Source of the DNA: Mycobacterium sp. Marseille-P9652
GTDB taxonomy: Bacteria > Actinomycetota > Actinomycetes > Mycobacteriales > Mycobacteriaceae
Direction: 5' to 3'
Assembly (NCBI RefSeq): GCF_902652685.1
Contig: NZ_CACRUY010000020.1
Span: 1-64,000, forward strand
DNA: 64,000 bases
Shown here: piece after piece, positions 54,890 to 64,000 of the stretch
Position numbering within the stretch: the first letter of the stretch is position 1
How the letters are laid out: every line of letters begins with the position of its first letter
The notes under the pieces: generated by a model
Seen by the model: only the letters and a program-made list of their open reading frames with translations
The model's database searches: none
What the model was told of the DNA's origin: nothing
Made by a program: the position numbers and the translations under genes

Positions 54890-56184
54890 GAATGTCCCAC
54901 CCCATCGGAGCCGTCGGATTCGACCGGGCTCAACAGGACGGTGCCGATCCGCACGCGCCCGCGGTGGTCGGGGCCGCCCTCGGCGTGCAGCCGCAAGCCG
55001 TGCGACACCGCCTCGGCGCCCGGCAGCGGGACCCGGCCGAGTTCCAGGGCCAGCAGCCCGCCCACGGTGTCGACGTCGAGGTCGTCGTCGAACTCCACGC
55101 CGTAGAGCTCGCCGACGTCTTCGATCGGCAGGCGCGCCGAGACGCGGAAACGCTTGTCGCCCAACTCTTCTATCGGCGCAGTCTCGGCCTGGTCGTACTC
55201 GTCGGCGATCTCCCCGACGATCTCCTCGAGCACGTCCTCGATGCTGACCAGGCCGGCTATCGCCCCGTACTCGTCGACGAGCAGCGCCATGTGGATGCGG
55301 TCGCGCTGCATTTCGCGCAGCAACGCGTCCAGCGGCTTGGAGTCCGGCACGAACACCGCCGGGCGCATCACCTGCGCCACGGTGGTGGACTTGCCGCCGT
55401 CGCGCGCCAGAAGGGTCTGCTGCACAAGGTCTTTGAGGTACACCACCCCGACGATGTCGTCGACGTTCTCGCCGATGACCGGGATGCGGGAATGCCCGCT
55501 GCGCACGGCCAGGTTGATCGCCTGGCTGGCCGTCTTGTCGCTCTCGATCCAGATCATCTCGGTGCGGGGCACCATCACCTCGCGGGCCGGGGTGTCGCCG
55601 AGCTCGAAGACCGACTGGATCATCCGGCGCTCGTCGGCGGCGACGACGCCGCGCTGCTGGGCCAGGTCGACCACCTCGCGCAGTTCGATCTCGGACGCGA
55701 ACGGCCCGTTGCGCAGGCCGCGGCCCGGGGTGAGCGCGTTGCCGAGGACCACCAGCAACCGGCTGAGCGGCATCAGCAGCCACGAGATCAGCCGCAGCGG
55801 AAGGGCCGTCGCCAGCGAGATCGAGTAGGCGTGCTGGCGGCCCAGGGTCCGCGGCCCCACCCCGATGACGACGAAGCTCGTCACCACCATGATGGCCGCG
55901 GCGCCGAACACCGCCCACTTCATGCCGAAATTGTCGTAGAGAAACACCACCAGCAGCACGGTGGCGGTGATCTCGCACGCGATCCGCAGCAGCACCACCA
56001 GGTTGATGTAGCGCGGCCGCTCGGACATCACCGCGCACAGCGACACCGCGCCGGGTCGTTCCTCACGGACCAGTTCCTCGACCCGCGCCAGCGACACCGT
56101 GCTGATGGCGGCGTCCACCGCGCCGAACACGCCGCCCATGGCGATCAGGACGATCGCGCCCAGCAGCTGCGAAACGCCCGTCAA
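54886..56184 (-). CDS. CorC/HlyC family membrane protein with CBS pair
   Basis: 432 residues from a TTG overlapping the ybeY stop (TTGA). DUF21/CNNM membrane domain (about 1-170, several hydrophobic helices), then two CBS domains (about 190-330; [34 protein letters not shown]) and a C-terminal transporter-associated CorC_HlyC domain. Proposed role in divalent cation (Mg/Co) homeostasis. Equivalent to Rv2366c (435 aa). The longer open frame upstream overlaps ybeY. Confidence 0.88.
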   Translation of the reverse strand: MTGVSQLLGAIVLIAMGGVFGAVDAAISTVSLARVEELVREERPGAVSLCAVMSERPRYINLVVLLRIACEITATVLLVVFLYDNFGMKWAVFGAAAIMVVTSFVVIGVGPRTLGRQHAYSISLATALPLRLISWLLMPLSRLLVVLGNALTPGRGLRNGPFASEIELREVVDLAQQRGVVAADERRMIQSVFELGDTPAREVMVPRTEMIWIESDKTASQAINLAVRSGHSRIPVIGENVDDIVGVVYLKDLVQQTLLARDGGKSTTVAQVMRPAVFVPDSKPLDALLREMQRDRIHMALLVDEYGAIAGLVSIEDVLEEIVGEIADEYDQAETAPIEELGDKRFRVSARLPIEDVGELYGVEFDDDLDVDTVGGLLALELGRVPLPGAEAVSHGLRLHAEGGPDHRGRVRIGTVLLSPVESDGSDGVGHS

Positions 56185-56714
56185 TTGTCGAAATACCTTG
56201 ACTTGTCCAGCAGTCGGCGGTCGCGCTCGGACTGGCGGTCCTGCTCGTAGGCCTCGACCTGCTCGGCGACCCACTCCTCGAGCAGCCGCGCCTGCAGGTC
56301 GAACATCTCCTTCTCCTCGGCTGGTTCGCCGTGGTCGTAGCCGAGGAGATGCAGGACGCCGTGGATGGTCAGCAGCGCGAGCTCGTGACCCAGGCTGTGG
56401 CCCGCCGCGGCCGCCTGCTCGGCGGCGAACTCCGGGCACAACACGATGTCGCCGAGCATCGACGGCCCCGGCTCCGGTGCGTCGGGCCGCCCGCCCGGCT
56501 CGAGCTCGTCCATGGGAAAGCTCATCACGTCGGTCGGACCGGGCAGGTCCATCCAGCGCATGTGCAGGTCGGCCATGGCAGCGGTGTCCAGCAGTACCAT
56601 CGACAGCTCCGCGGCGGGGTTCACGTCCATCTTGGCGATGACGAACCGCGCCACGCTGACCAATTCGGCCTCGGAGACGTCGATGCCCGACTCGTTGGAG
56701 ACTTCAACGCTCAT
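56181..56714 (-). CDS. ybeY: endoribonuclease YbeY
   Basis: 177 residues. Zinc motif [11 protein letters not shown] (about 119-129, His-x3-His-x5-His) and the family SFPMDE region (about 65-70). Acts in 16S rRNA 3'-end maturation and ribosome quality control. Sits directly between phoH (10 nt) and the CorC-type gene (overlap), the usual conserved order. Confidence 0.93.
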   Translation of the reverse strand: MSVEVSNESGIDVSEAELVSVARFVIAKMDVNPAAELSMVLLDTAAMADLHMRWMDLPGPTDVMSFPMDELEPGGRPDAPEPGPSMLGDIVLCPEFAAEQAAAAGHSLGHELALLTIHGVLHLLGYDHGEPAEEKEMFDLQARLLEEWVAEQVEAYEQDRQSERDRRLLDKSRYFDN

Positions 56715-56724
56715 GCGGGTCCTG

Positions 56725-57762
56725 TCACCGGCGGCCGCGGGACCCCGACGCGCGCCGCGCCGCCCGGTTCACCGCCAGCCCCGGTTCCTCGAATTTGGCG
56801 TAGGCGTCGACGATTTCGGAGACCAGCCGGTGGCGCACCACGTCGACACTGGTCAGCTCGGCGACGTGGATGTCGTCGACGCTGTCCAGGATCTCCATGG
56901 CCGCCCGCAACCCCGACCGGGCGCCCCCCGGCAGGTCGACCTGCGTGATGTCGCCGGTGACAACGATTTTCGAGCCGAAGCCGAGGCGGGTGAGGAACAT
57001 CTTCATCTGCTCGGGGGTAGTGTTCTGCGCCTCGTCGAGCACGATGAAGGCGTTGTTCAAGGTTCTACCCCGCATGTACGCCAGCGGCGCCACCTCGATG
57101 ACGCCGGCCGACATCAGCTTCGGAATGAGTTCGGCGTCCATCATGTCGTACAGGGCGTCGTACAGCGGCCGCAGGTACGGGTCGATCTTCTCGCTCAGCG
57201 TCCCCGGCAGAAAGCCAAGGCGCTCACCGGCTTCCACCGCCGGGCGGGTGAGGATGATGCGGCTCACCTGCTTGGTCTGCAGCGCGCGCACGGCCTTGGC
57301 CATCGCGAGGTACGTCTTCCCCGTGCCCGCCGGGCCGACCCCGAACACGATGGTGTTGGCGTCGATCGCGTCGACGTAGCGCTTCTGGTTGAGCGTCTTG
57401 GGCCGAATCGTGTTGCCGCGGCGCGACAGGATGTCGAGGGTGAGCACCTCGGCCGGCGACTCGTCGCCGGTGCCCCCGACGAGCATCGCCACGCTGTGGC
57501 GCACCACCTCCGGGGTCAGCGGCTGGCCGCCGGCCACGATGGCGATCAACTCGGAGAGCGCCCGCTCGGCGAGGGCGACATCGGCCGGCTCACCGGAGAT
57601 GGTGACGGCGTTGCCGCGCACGTGCAGCTCGGCGTTCAGGGTGCGTTCGAGGGCGCGCAGGTTCTCATCCGCGGAGCCGAGCAGGCCCACGACGAGGTCG
57701 GGCGGAACATCGATGCTGCTGCGAACCTGGGCGTCAGCAGCGCTGGTTTCGCGGGGCGTCAC
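56725..57762 (-). CDS. phoH: PhoH family ATPase
   Basis: 345 residues. N-terminal KH-like region, then P-loop ATPase with [11 protein letters not shown] (about 143-153), [10 protein letters not shown] and Walker [12 protein letters not shown] (about 231-241). PhoH proteins are RNA-associated ATPases. The operon with ybeY, corC-type gene and era points to ribosome/RNA processing. Matches Rv2368c (phoH1). Confidence 0.93.
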   Translation of the reverse strand: MTPRETSAADAQVRSSIDVPPDLVVGLLGSADENLRALERTLNAELHVRGNAVTISGEPADVALAERALSELIAIVAGGQPLTPEVVRHSVAMLVGGTGDESPAEVLTLDILSRRGNTIRPKTLNQKRYVDAIDANTIVFGVGPAGTGKTYLAMAKAVRALQTKQVSRIILTRPAVEAGERLGFLPGTLSEKIDPYLRPLYDALYDMMDAELIPKLMSAGVIEVAPLAYMRGRTLNNAFIVLDEAQNTTPEQMKMFLTRLGFGSKIVVTGDITQVDLPGGARSGLRAAMEILDSVDDIHVAELTSVDVVRHRLVSEIVDAYAKFEEPGLAVNRAARRASGSRGRR

Positions 57763-57883
57763 GTGGTTTTCGATGCCTGCTTTCTTGCAAAGTGCAATGC
57801 GGTGATGTCGAAAAGCCAGTCTACCGCCGGGGCTCAGCCCGTCCCAATGTTCGCCCAGCGCCGATTGTGAATCCTGCGACGAG

Positions 57884-58669
57884 TCACCGGCGCGTCGCGT
57901 CGTCGATTTCGCAGTCGGCGCCCGCGTCCCAACGGGCGGTCAGCACCCCCAGTGCGCCCAGCGCCACCGCCGCCGCGGTCGAGGTCCGCAGCACCTGCGG
58001 GCCGAGCCGGACCGCCACGGCGCCCGCGTCGGCCAGGGCGGACATCTCCTCCGGCGCGATCCCGCCCTCCGGTCCGACCACCAGCAGCACCGAACCCGCA
58101 TCGGCCAGATGGGCACCGGTGAGCCGCTCGGTCGCCGACTCGTGCAACGCCAGCACCGCCGCCCCGGCGGCCGCCTCCTCGCGGACCCACCGAACCATCG
58201 CCGCGGTGGTCAGCACGCCGTCGACGGCCGGGATGTGTGCGCGGCGGGATTGGCGGGCCGCCGTGCGGGCCACGGCGCGCCATCGTCGCAGGCCCTTCTC
58301 CGCCCGGTTACCCTCCCAGTTCGCCACGCAGCGGGCGGCCTGCCAGGCGAGGAACCCGTCGGCCCCCGCCTCGGTGGCCAGTTCGACCGCCAGCTCGGAG
58401 CGCTCCGACTTCGGCAGCGCCTGCACCACCGTCACCGCGGGCCGGGCGGGTTCGACGCTCCAGCGCTCCAGCACCCGCGCCCGCAGCCCGTCCCGCCCGG
58501 CGTGCTCGACCCGGCACTGCCCGAGGCAGCCGGCACCGTCACCGAGGACGAGTTGCTCGCCGACGCGGATCCGGCGCACGGTCGCGGCGTGAAATCCCTC
58601 GTCGCCGGCGACGACGGCCAGCTCACCTGCGTCGGGAAGCGCGTCGACGTAGAACAGGGTGGCCACCAT
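57884..58669 (-). CDS. rsmE: 16S rRNA (uracil-1498-N3)-methyltransferase
   Basis: 261 residues. N-terminal PUA-like domain and C-terminal SPOUT methyltransferase with the knot motifs [11 protein letters not shown] (about 196-206) and [11 protein letters not shown] (about 221-231). Methylates U1498 in the 30S decoding centre. Follows dnaJ2 by 19 nt in the same direction. Equals Rv2372c; the PE_PGRS40 region of M. tuberculosis is absent between it and phoH. Confidence 0.93.
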   Translation of the reverse strand: MVATLFYVDALPDAGELAVVAGDEGFHAATVRRIRVGEQLVLGDGAGCLGQCRVEHAGRDGLRARVLERWSVEPARPAVTVVQALPKSERSELAVELATEAGADGFLAWQAARCVANWEGNRAEKGLRRWRAVARTAARQSRRAHIPAVDGVLTTAAMVRWVREEAAAGAAVLALHESATERLTGAHLADAGSVLLVVGPEGGIAPEEMSALADAGAVAVRLGPQVLRTSTAAAVALGALGVLTARWDAGADCEIDDATRR

Positions 58670-58688
58670 AAGGCGGAAAGCCCCCGGG

Positions 58689-59834
58689 CTAGCGCCCGGT
58701 GAAGGTCTCGCGCAATCGGCTGAACAACCCGCCTCCGGCGTGCGTCGAGCGCACCTCGGGCACGTCGCGGCCGCGGCGGTTCTTCAGCTCGCGCAGCAGT
58801 TCGCTGTCGTGATGGTCCAGGCGCGTGGGAACCAGCACCTCGACGTGCACGTGCAGGTTGCCGCGGGCACCGGAGCGCAGGTGCGGCATGCCGTGGCCCC
58901 GCAGGGTGATCACCGCGCCGGGCTGGGTGCCGGGCGGAATGGTGATCTCACTCAGGCCGTCGATGATCGCGCCGATGGTGACGGTCGCGCCCAGCGCCGC
59001 GTCCCACATCGGCACCGACACCGTGCAGTGCAGGTCGTCGCCCTCGCGGACGAAGACGTCGTGGGGCTGCTCATGCACCTCGACGTACAGGTCGCCGGCC
59101 GGCCCGCCGCCCGGACCGACCTCACCCTGCGCGGCGAGGCGGACCCGCATTCCCTCGCCCACACCGGCGGGAATTTTCACGCTGATCTCCCGGCGGGCGC
59201 GAACCCGGCCGTCGCCCATGCACTGGTGGCACGGGTCCGGAATCACGGTTCCGACGCCGCGGCAGGTGGGGCACGGCCGCGACGTCACCATCTGGCCGAG
59301 CAGCGAGCGCTGGACGGTCTGCACCTCACCGCGGCCGCCGCACGTGTCACACGGGATGGGCGCGGAGTCGCCGTTGGTGCCCTTGCCCTGGCACCGATCG
59401 CACAGCACCGCGGTGTCGACCGTGACCTGCTTGGTGACGCCGGTCGCGCACTCCTCGAGATCCAGCCGCATCCGCAGCAGCGAGTCCGAGCCCGGACGAA
59501 CGCGCCCGACCGGCCCGCGCCCGCCCGACGCCTGCCCGAAGCCCCCGCCGAAGAACGCCTCGAAGACGTCGCCCAGGTTGCCGAAGCCGCCGAACCCGCC
59601 GCCGGCGGCCGCGGCGTTCTCCAGCGGGTCGCCGCCCAGGTCGACGATCCGGCGCTTCTCCGGATCGCTGAGCACCTCGTAGGCGGCGCTGATCTCCTTG
59701 AACTTCGCCTGCGCGGCCTCGTCCGGATTGACGTCGGGATGCAGTTCGCGGGCCAGCTTGCGGTACGCGCGCTTGATCTCCGCGTCGCTGGCGTTCCTGC
59801 TCACGCCGAGCAGCCCGTAATAGTCGCGTGCCAC
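58689..59834 (-). CDS. dnaJ2: DnaJ co-chaperone (DnaJ2)
   Basis: 381 residues from GTG. J domain with HPDVN (HPD near 31-33), a Gly/Phe-rich linker (about 72-105), four CxxCxGxG zinc repeats ([32 protein letters not shown], about 145-220) and the C-terminal substrate-binding domains. Stimulates DnaK ATPase. Located directly after hrcA, as in M. tuberculosis Rv2373c. The open frame upstream of the GTG overlaps hrcA and is not used. Confidence 0.95.
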   Translation of the reverse strand: MARDYYGLLGVSRNASDAEIKRAYRKLARELHPDVNPDEAAQAKFKEISAAYEVLSDPEKRRIVDLGGDPLENAAAAGGGFGGFGNLGDVFEAFFGGGFGQASGGRGPVGRVRPGSDSLLRMRLDLEECATGVTKQVTVDTAVLCDRCQGKGTNGDSAPIPCDTCGGRGEVQTVQRSLLGQMVTSRPCPTCRGVGTVIPDPCHQCMGDGRVRARREISVKIPAGVGEGMRVRLAAQGEVGPGGGPAGDLYVEVHEQPHDVFVREGDDLHCTVSVPMWDAALGATVTIGAIIDGLSEITIPPGTQPGAVITLRGHGMPHLRSGARGNLHVHVEVLVPTRLDHHDSELLRELKNRRGRDVPEVRSTHAGGGLFSRLRETFTGR

Positions 59835-59877
59835 GCCTGACCTTTCTAGGCCTTCTTCATCTGTTGCGGGTGCGCGG

Positions 59878-60915
<1,038 letters not shown>

Positions 60916-61033
60916 TCACCTCCCTGACACCGCGTGGACGCTTCGGCCATTTTACGGGGTCGGGATGCCCGAACCGCCAATCAGCAGGCGTCCGGGGCGT
61001 CCGTGAGCCGTCGCTGCGCAAACGATTTCCGGC

Positions 61034-61039
61034 TAGCCT
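61034..61039 (+). promoter_or_regulatory. -10 element upstream of Rv2375-like leader ORF
   Basis: TAGCCT matches TANNNT and ends 7 nt before the ATG at 61047. Confidence 0.4.
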
Positions 61040-61046
61040 GTCCCCC

Positions 61047-61094
61047 ATGACGAGGTCGGCCCGACGCGATGCCTGCGGGGGGATCCGCCGATGA
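61047..61094 (+). CDS. predicted leaderless 15-residue leader ORF of Rv2375-like gene
   Basis: ATG at the predicted transcription start, 15 codons (MTRSARRDACGGIRR) and a TGA that overlaps the next ATG as ATGA. The G-rich run CGGGGGGATC inside its end is also the downstream gene's likely ribosome site, so translating the ORF should affect initiation on the next gene. Prediction from geometry. Confidence 0.4.
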   Translation: MTRSARRDACGGIRR

Positions 61095-61405
61095 TCTTCA
61101 AGGGCGTGCGCGACGGCAAGCCGTACCCCGAACACGGGCTGTCCTACCGCGACTGGTCGCAGATCCCTCCCCAGCAGATCAGGCTCGACGAGTTGGTCAC
61201 CACCACGACGGTTTTGGCGCTGGACCGCCTGCTCTCGGAGGACTCCACCTTCTACGGCGACCTGTTCCCGCACGCGGTGCGGTGGCGGGGCGTCACCTAC
61301 CTCGAAGATGGCCTGCATCGTGCCGTGCGCGCGGCGCTGCGGAACCGGACGGTGCTGCACGCCCGGATCCTGGACATGGACATGCCGCTCAGCCAACAGG
61401 GGTAA
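61091..61405 (+). CDS. conserved hypothetical protein, Rv2375-like
   Basis: 104 residues, cytoplasmic, no known motif. Contains IRLDELVTTTTVLALDRLLS and YLEDGLHRAVRAALRNRTVLHARIL, a pattern faintly like the start of ParB-like N-terminal domains (site-of-action loop with EDGxHR), but too short to assign. Conserved next to hrcA as Rv2375. Start ATG overlaps a leader ORF stop. Confidence 0.75.
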   Translation: MIFKGVRDGKPYPEHGLSYRDWSQIPPQQIRLDELVTTTTVLALDRLLSEDSTFYGDLFPHAVRWRGVTYLEDGLHRAVRAALRNRTVLHARILDMDMPLSQQG

Positions 61406-61483
61406 CCGGGCGGCCGGTCACGTTTTCGCCTCGCCGCGTGTCGGGGAGGTGAGAACGCTGGACCGAATGTCAGGAGGATTGCC

Positions 61484-62077
61484 ATGTCCCGGCTGCAGGG
61501 AGTGTCCGACCGCGACGCCGGCTTGGGCGCCAAGATCGCCTTCTTCTTCACCCGCCGCAAGCTCGCCCGCATGACCGGACTTCAAACGGCGGAAATGCTC
61601 GAGCCGCTGCGGATGTACGCGCACATCCCCCGGTTGCTCAACGCCTACGGCAGGCTGGAGCAGGCGGAGGACAAGCTGGGCGTGCTGACTCCGCGCCAGC
61701 GCGCGCTGGCCGAGCTGAAGGCGGCGACGACGGTGCGCTGCGAATACTGCATCGACCTCGGGTCGCAGATCGCCCGGCGGTGGGGCATCGGCGACGACGA
61801 GCTGCTGGCCATGAGTGACTACCGCAACGCCGCCTGTTTCTCGGACGTCGACAAGCTGATCCTCGAGTACGCCACCGCGGTCAGCCGCACCCCCGTCGAG
61901 GTGAGCGACCGGCTGTTCGAGGCGCTGCGCGCCCACTTCGACACCGCACAGCTCGTCGGTCTCACCCACGTCATCACGCTGGGCAACCTGCGCGCGCGCT
62001 TCAACGTCGCGCTCGGCATCGGATCGTCGGGCTTCTCCGGCGACCGCGTGTGCGCCCTGCCCGAGGGTCGCACGTGA
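61484..62077 (+). CDS. carboxymuconolactone decarboxylase family protein
   Basis: 197 residues. CMD/AhpD-like all-helical domain with CEYCIDLGSQIAR (CxxC and His-equivalent region, about 86-98) and LVGLTHVITLGN. Members are gamma-carboxymuconolactone decarboxylases or thiol peroxidases (AhpD); the CEYC pair favours redox activity. AGGAGG is well placed before the ATG. Its stop overlaps the sigma factor start (GTGA), a pairing known from ECF41 sigma factors. Confidence 0.85.
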   Translation: MSRLQGVSDRDAGLGAKIAFFFTRRKLARMTGLQTAEMLEPLRMYAHIPRLLNAYGRLEQAEDKLGVLTPRQRALAELKAATTVRCEYCIDLGSQIARRWGIGDDELLAMSDYRNAACFSDVDKLILEYATAVSRTPVEVSDRLFEALRAHFDTAQLVGLTHVITLGNLRARFNVALGIGSSGFSGDRVCALPEGRT

Positions 62078-62946
62078 CGGCGGCGGACGCGCTCGCGGCG
62101 AGTTTCCAGGCGGCGCGGCCGCGCCTGAGCGCGCTCGCCTACCGGATGCTGGGGTCGATCGACGACGCCCAGGACGCCGTGCAGGAGGCCTGGCTGCGGC
62201 TGGTCCGCACCGACCGGCCGATCGGCAACCTCGACGCCTGGCTGACCACGGTGGTGGCCCGCATCTGCCTCAACGCGTTGCGCGACCGCCGGTCCCGCGA
62301 AAAACTCGTGGCGCGCCTGCCCGACCCGGTCGTGGACGTCGACGACGAAGCCGCTCCCGAGCACCGGGCGATGCTCGCCGAGGCGGTCGGTGTGGCGCTG
62401 TTCGTAGTGCTGGACACGCTGCCGCCGGCCGAGCGGCTGGCGTTCGTGCTGCACGACGTGTTCGCCGTCCCGTTCGACCAGATAGCACCGATCGTCGAGC
62501 GGACGCCGGAGGCGACGCGCAAGCTGGCCAGCCGCGCGCGGCGCCGCATCGAGGACGCCGCTCCGATTCCCGACGGCGACCTCGCGGCGCAGCGCGAGGC
62601 CGTCGACGCGTTCTTCGCGGCGGGGCGCGCCGGCGACTTCGACCGGCTGGTGTCGGTGCTGCATCCCGGCGTTGTGCTCCGCGGCGACTTCGGCCCGCAC
62701 GCGCCGATGTTCCGCGCCGAGGGCGCCGCCGAGGTGGCCGGGCTGGCCCGCGGCTACGCGGGACCCGAGCGCGAGGTGCGGCGGGCCACCGTCAACGGCG
62801 CCGCGGGAGCGGTGATCGTCGTCGACGGCCGGCCCACCGCCATCATGGCGTTTCTGGTGCGCGACGGGCGCATCGCGGCCATCGACGTGCTGGCCGATCC
62901 CGAGCGCGTCGCGAGGTCAGGCGCCGGCGGGCACCGCGGTCACTGA
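62074..62946 (+). CDS. ECF sigma factor of ECF41 type with SnoaL-like C-terminal domain
   Basis: 290 residues from GTG. Sigma-70 region 2 ([26 protein letters not shown]) and region 4 ([44 protein letters not shown]) are clear. The C-terminal ~110 residues form a SnoaL-like fold ([27 protein letters not shown]) that serves as built-in regulator in ECF41 factors lacking a separate anti-sigma factor. The DGGG-type motif usual in this domain is not evident. Neighbour carboxymuconolactone decarboxylase is the classical ECF41 partner gene. 3' end overlaps mtb12 by 7 bases. Confidence 0.85.
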   Translation: MTAADALAASFQAARPRLSALAYRMLGSIDDAQDAVQEAWLRLVRTDRPIGNLDAWLTTVVARICLNALRDRRSREKLVARLPDPVVDVDDEAAPEHRAMLAEAVGVALFVVLDTLPPAERLAFVLHDVFAVPFDQIAPIVERTPEATRKLASRARRRIEDAAPIPDGDLAAQREAVDAFFAAGRAGDFDRLVSVLHPGVVLRGDFGPHAPMFRAEGAAEVAGLARGYAGPEREVRRATVNGAAGAVIVVDGRPTAIMAFLVRDGRIAAIDVLADPERVARSGAGGHRGH

Positions 62947-63455
62947 CCGACGGCCTGCAGCAACTCCATCGCGGAAGCGCGGGACAGCATCCAGCCACCC
63001 TGGTTGACGAACGTGACGTTCTGGGTGACCGGCGAGGGGATCTTCGGGCCCGAGACCGCGACATCGGCCGTAGCCGACCCGGCGGCGGCGGGCTGAATGT
63101 TGGTCACGTTGAAGGCCAGGGGCAGGTCGCCGGCCTCCGCGGCCTTCTTCAGCTTCTTGTCGGCGACGTGCGCGGTCATCCCGCTGATGCCGCCCTCGAC
63201 CAGGTTGCTCTTGTTGGCGAACGGGACACTCGGGTCCGCGAGGCTGGTCAGCACGCCGTTCAGTTGATCGGCACTCGGGACGGCGGCCGCCGGGGCAGGC
63301 GCGGGGTCCTGCGGCAGCGGAGCGCCGACCGCGGCGAGCCGCACCCCGGCCTGGTCACCGGCCGGAACCGCCGCGACCGCCGTCAGGCCGAAGGCGGTCG
63401 CGCCGACGACGCCGGCGGCCGCCAGACTCGTGGCGACGAATTTCATGGTGATCAT
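62940..63455 (-). CDS. mtb12: low-molecular-weight secreted antigen MTB12/CFP-2
   Basis: 171 residues; ATG 63455 has GGGGGAGGA eight bases upstream. Signal peptide (cleavage near AVA-V, about 29), a Pro/Ala linker and the MTB12 domain: [24 protein letters not shown] and [20 protein letters not shown]. Secreted T-cell antigen; biochemical role unknown. Equals Rv2376c in order. Confidence 0.92.
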   Translation of the reverse strand: MITMKFVATSLAAAGVVGATAFGLTAVAAVPAGDQAGVRLAAVGAPLPQDPAPAPAAAVPSADQLNGVLTSLADPSVPFANKSNLVEGGISGMTAHVADKKLKKAAEAGDLPLAFNVTNIQPAAAGSATADVAVSGPKIPSPVTQNVTFVNQGGWMLSRASAMELLQAVGQ

Positions 63456-63614
63456 GCTCAGGTCCTCCCCCGATCGCCAGGACAGTGGCGATCTCGCGCC
63501 GCCGCCCAGGTGTGGTTGTTGTGTCTGATGTTTCGCTCCTCCGGGCCGTTACGTTACGAACGGGTCCTGTGCCTTGACCATGGACTGTCTGTGCGCCCGC
63601 TGTGTGGCCGCGGG

Positions 63615-64000
63615 TCAGCCGGTCGCGGCCTGCAGCAATGCGATCGCGGAGTCGTGCTGCAGGATCCAATTGCCGTCCTGATTGACGAACATCAGGTGCT
63701 TCGAGACCGGACCGGCGAACTTCGGACCCGAGATGGCCACATCGGCCTGGGCGGCGTTGGGCCCGGCAGGCTGGATGTTGGTCACGGCGAACGTCTCGGG
63801 GAACTTGCCGTCGCGGTAGGCCTTTCGCAGGTCGTGATCGGCGAGGTGGCCCTCGTCGGGGGTGATGCCGTTCTGCACCAGGTTGGTCTTGGTCGTGTAG
63901 GACACTCCCGGGTCGGTCGCCTGGTTGCACAGGCTCGACAGTTGGTCGGGGCTGGGCAAGGCCGGTGCCGGCGGCGGGTTCTGCGGTAACGGTGCGCCGA
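63615..64000 (-). CDS. second MTB12/CFP-2 family protein (5' partial at window end)
   Basis: About 128 visible residues; the frame runs off the window, and the missing part is the signal peptide. Visible linker GAPLPQNPPPAP and domain segments YTTKTNLVQNGITPDEG, ADVAISGPKFAGPV and FVNQDGNWILQHDSAIALLQ align with the adjacent mtb12 product. Tandem paralogue of mtb12, same strand, 160 bases upstream. One unpaired Cys (LCNQ) in the visible part differs from the neighbour. Confidence 0.88.
   Translation of the reverse strand, partial: GAPLPQNPPPAPALPSPDQLSSLCNQATDPGVSYTTKTNLVQNGITPDEGHLADHDLRKAYRDGKFPETFAVTNIQPAGPNAAQADVAISGPKFAGPVSKHLMFVNQDGNWILQHDSAIALLQAATG

Noticed and set aside
54818-56038. 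406-codon frame antisense or offset to corC
   Set aside because: Only its last 24 codons (the basic bridging ORF) have gene-like junctions; the rest shadows the CorC-type gene.

Overview
The window is high-GC DNA from a nontuberculous, probably slow-growing Mycobacterium. The evidence is an Mce/YrbE operon, PPE and Esx (Mtb9.9-type) proteins, an LppP lipoprotein, an MTB12/CFP-2 antigen and a CDGP secreted protein, plus a gene order that follows M. tuberculosis Rv2330c to Rv2376c (recalled, not searched): lppP, mez, cysK, cysE, tRNA-Asn, Rv2342, dnaG, dgt, Rv2345, esxO/esxP, Rv2348c, PPE, glyS, smtB, zur, Rv2360c, decaprenyl diphosphate synthase, recO, amiA2, era, a CorC-type protein, ybeY, phoH, rsmE, dnaJ2, hrcA, Rv2375 and mtb12. 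Blocks absent from that reference order are set into this backbone.

Layout. 1-4.1 kb: the end of an ABC transporter with a degenerate ATPase, then an acyl-CoA oxidase-type enzyme. 4.2-12.9 kb: lppP, a giant NADPH-dependent assimilatory nitrate reductase (NasN type), a small leftover ORF behind its own GlnR-type box, and a sulfur-oxidation cluster (sulfite oxidase-like, metallo-beta-lactamase/rhodanese, rhodanese). 12.9-25.4 kb: malic enzyme, then a complete minus-strand mce operon (yrbEA, yrbEB, mceA-F, two Mce-associated proteins, one CAP-domain protein). 26-28 kb: cysK-cysE behind a leaderless polycysteine leader peptide. 28-32.4 kb: accessory genes (ANTAR protein behind another leader ORF, divergent SDR, FAD enzyme fused to a TTC38-type repeat domain, CDGP protein). 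32.5-38.9 kb: tRNA-Asn, dnaG, a shortened SodC paralogue, dgt and a TPM-domain protein. 39-41.8 kb: a secretion-substrate cluster (two Esx proteins, a PPE-tail-like protein, one PPE). 42-47.9 kb: glyS, zinc regulators smtB-zur, cell-wall prenyl synthase and recO. 48-53.7 kb: cupin and P450, amidase, RecQ-like helicase, SDR. 53.9-61 kb: the RNA/ribosome block era-corC-ybeY-phoH-rsmE-dnaJ2-hrcA. 61-64 kb: Rv2375-like protein, carboxymuconolactone decarboxylase with ECF41-like sigma factor, and two MTB12 proteins.

The recurring signal that gene calls miss is a set of very short ORFs at gene starts. Four begin 6-7 nt after a TANNNT -10 element and so look leaderless. They precede cysK (four consecutive Cys codons), the ANTAR gene, mez (8 codons, stop-start overlap) and the Rv2375 homologue (15 codons, stop-start overlap). 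A fifth, strongly basic 23-codon ORF exactly bridges corC and era with ATGA overlaps at both ends. Together with the GlnR-boxed nitrate reductase remnant, these are the most promising candidates for undescribed regulation.
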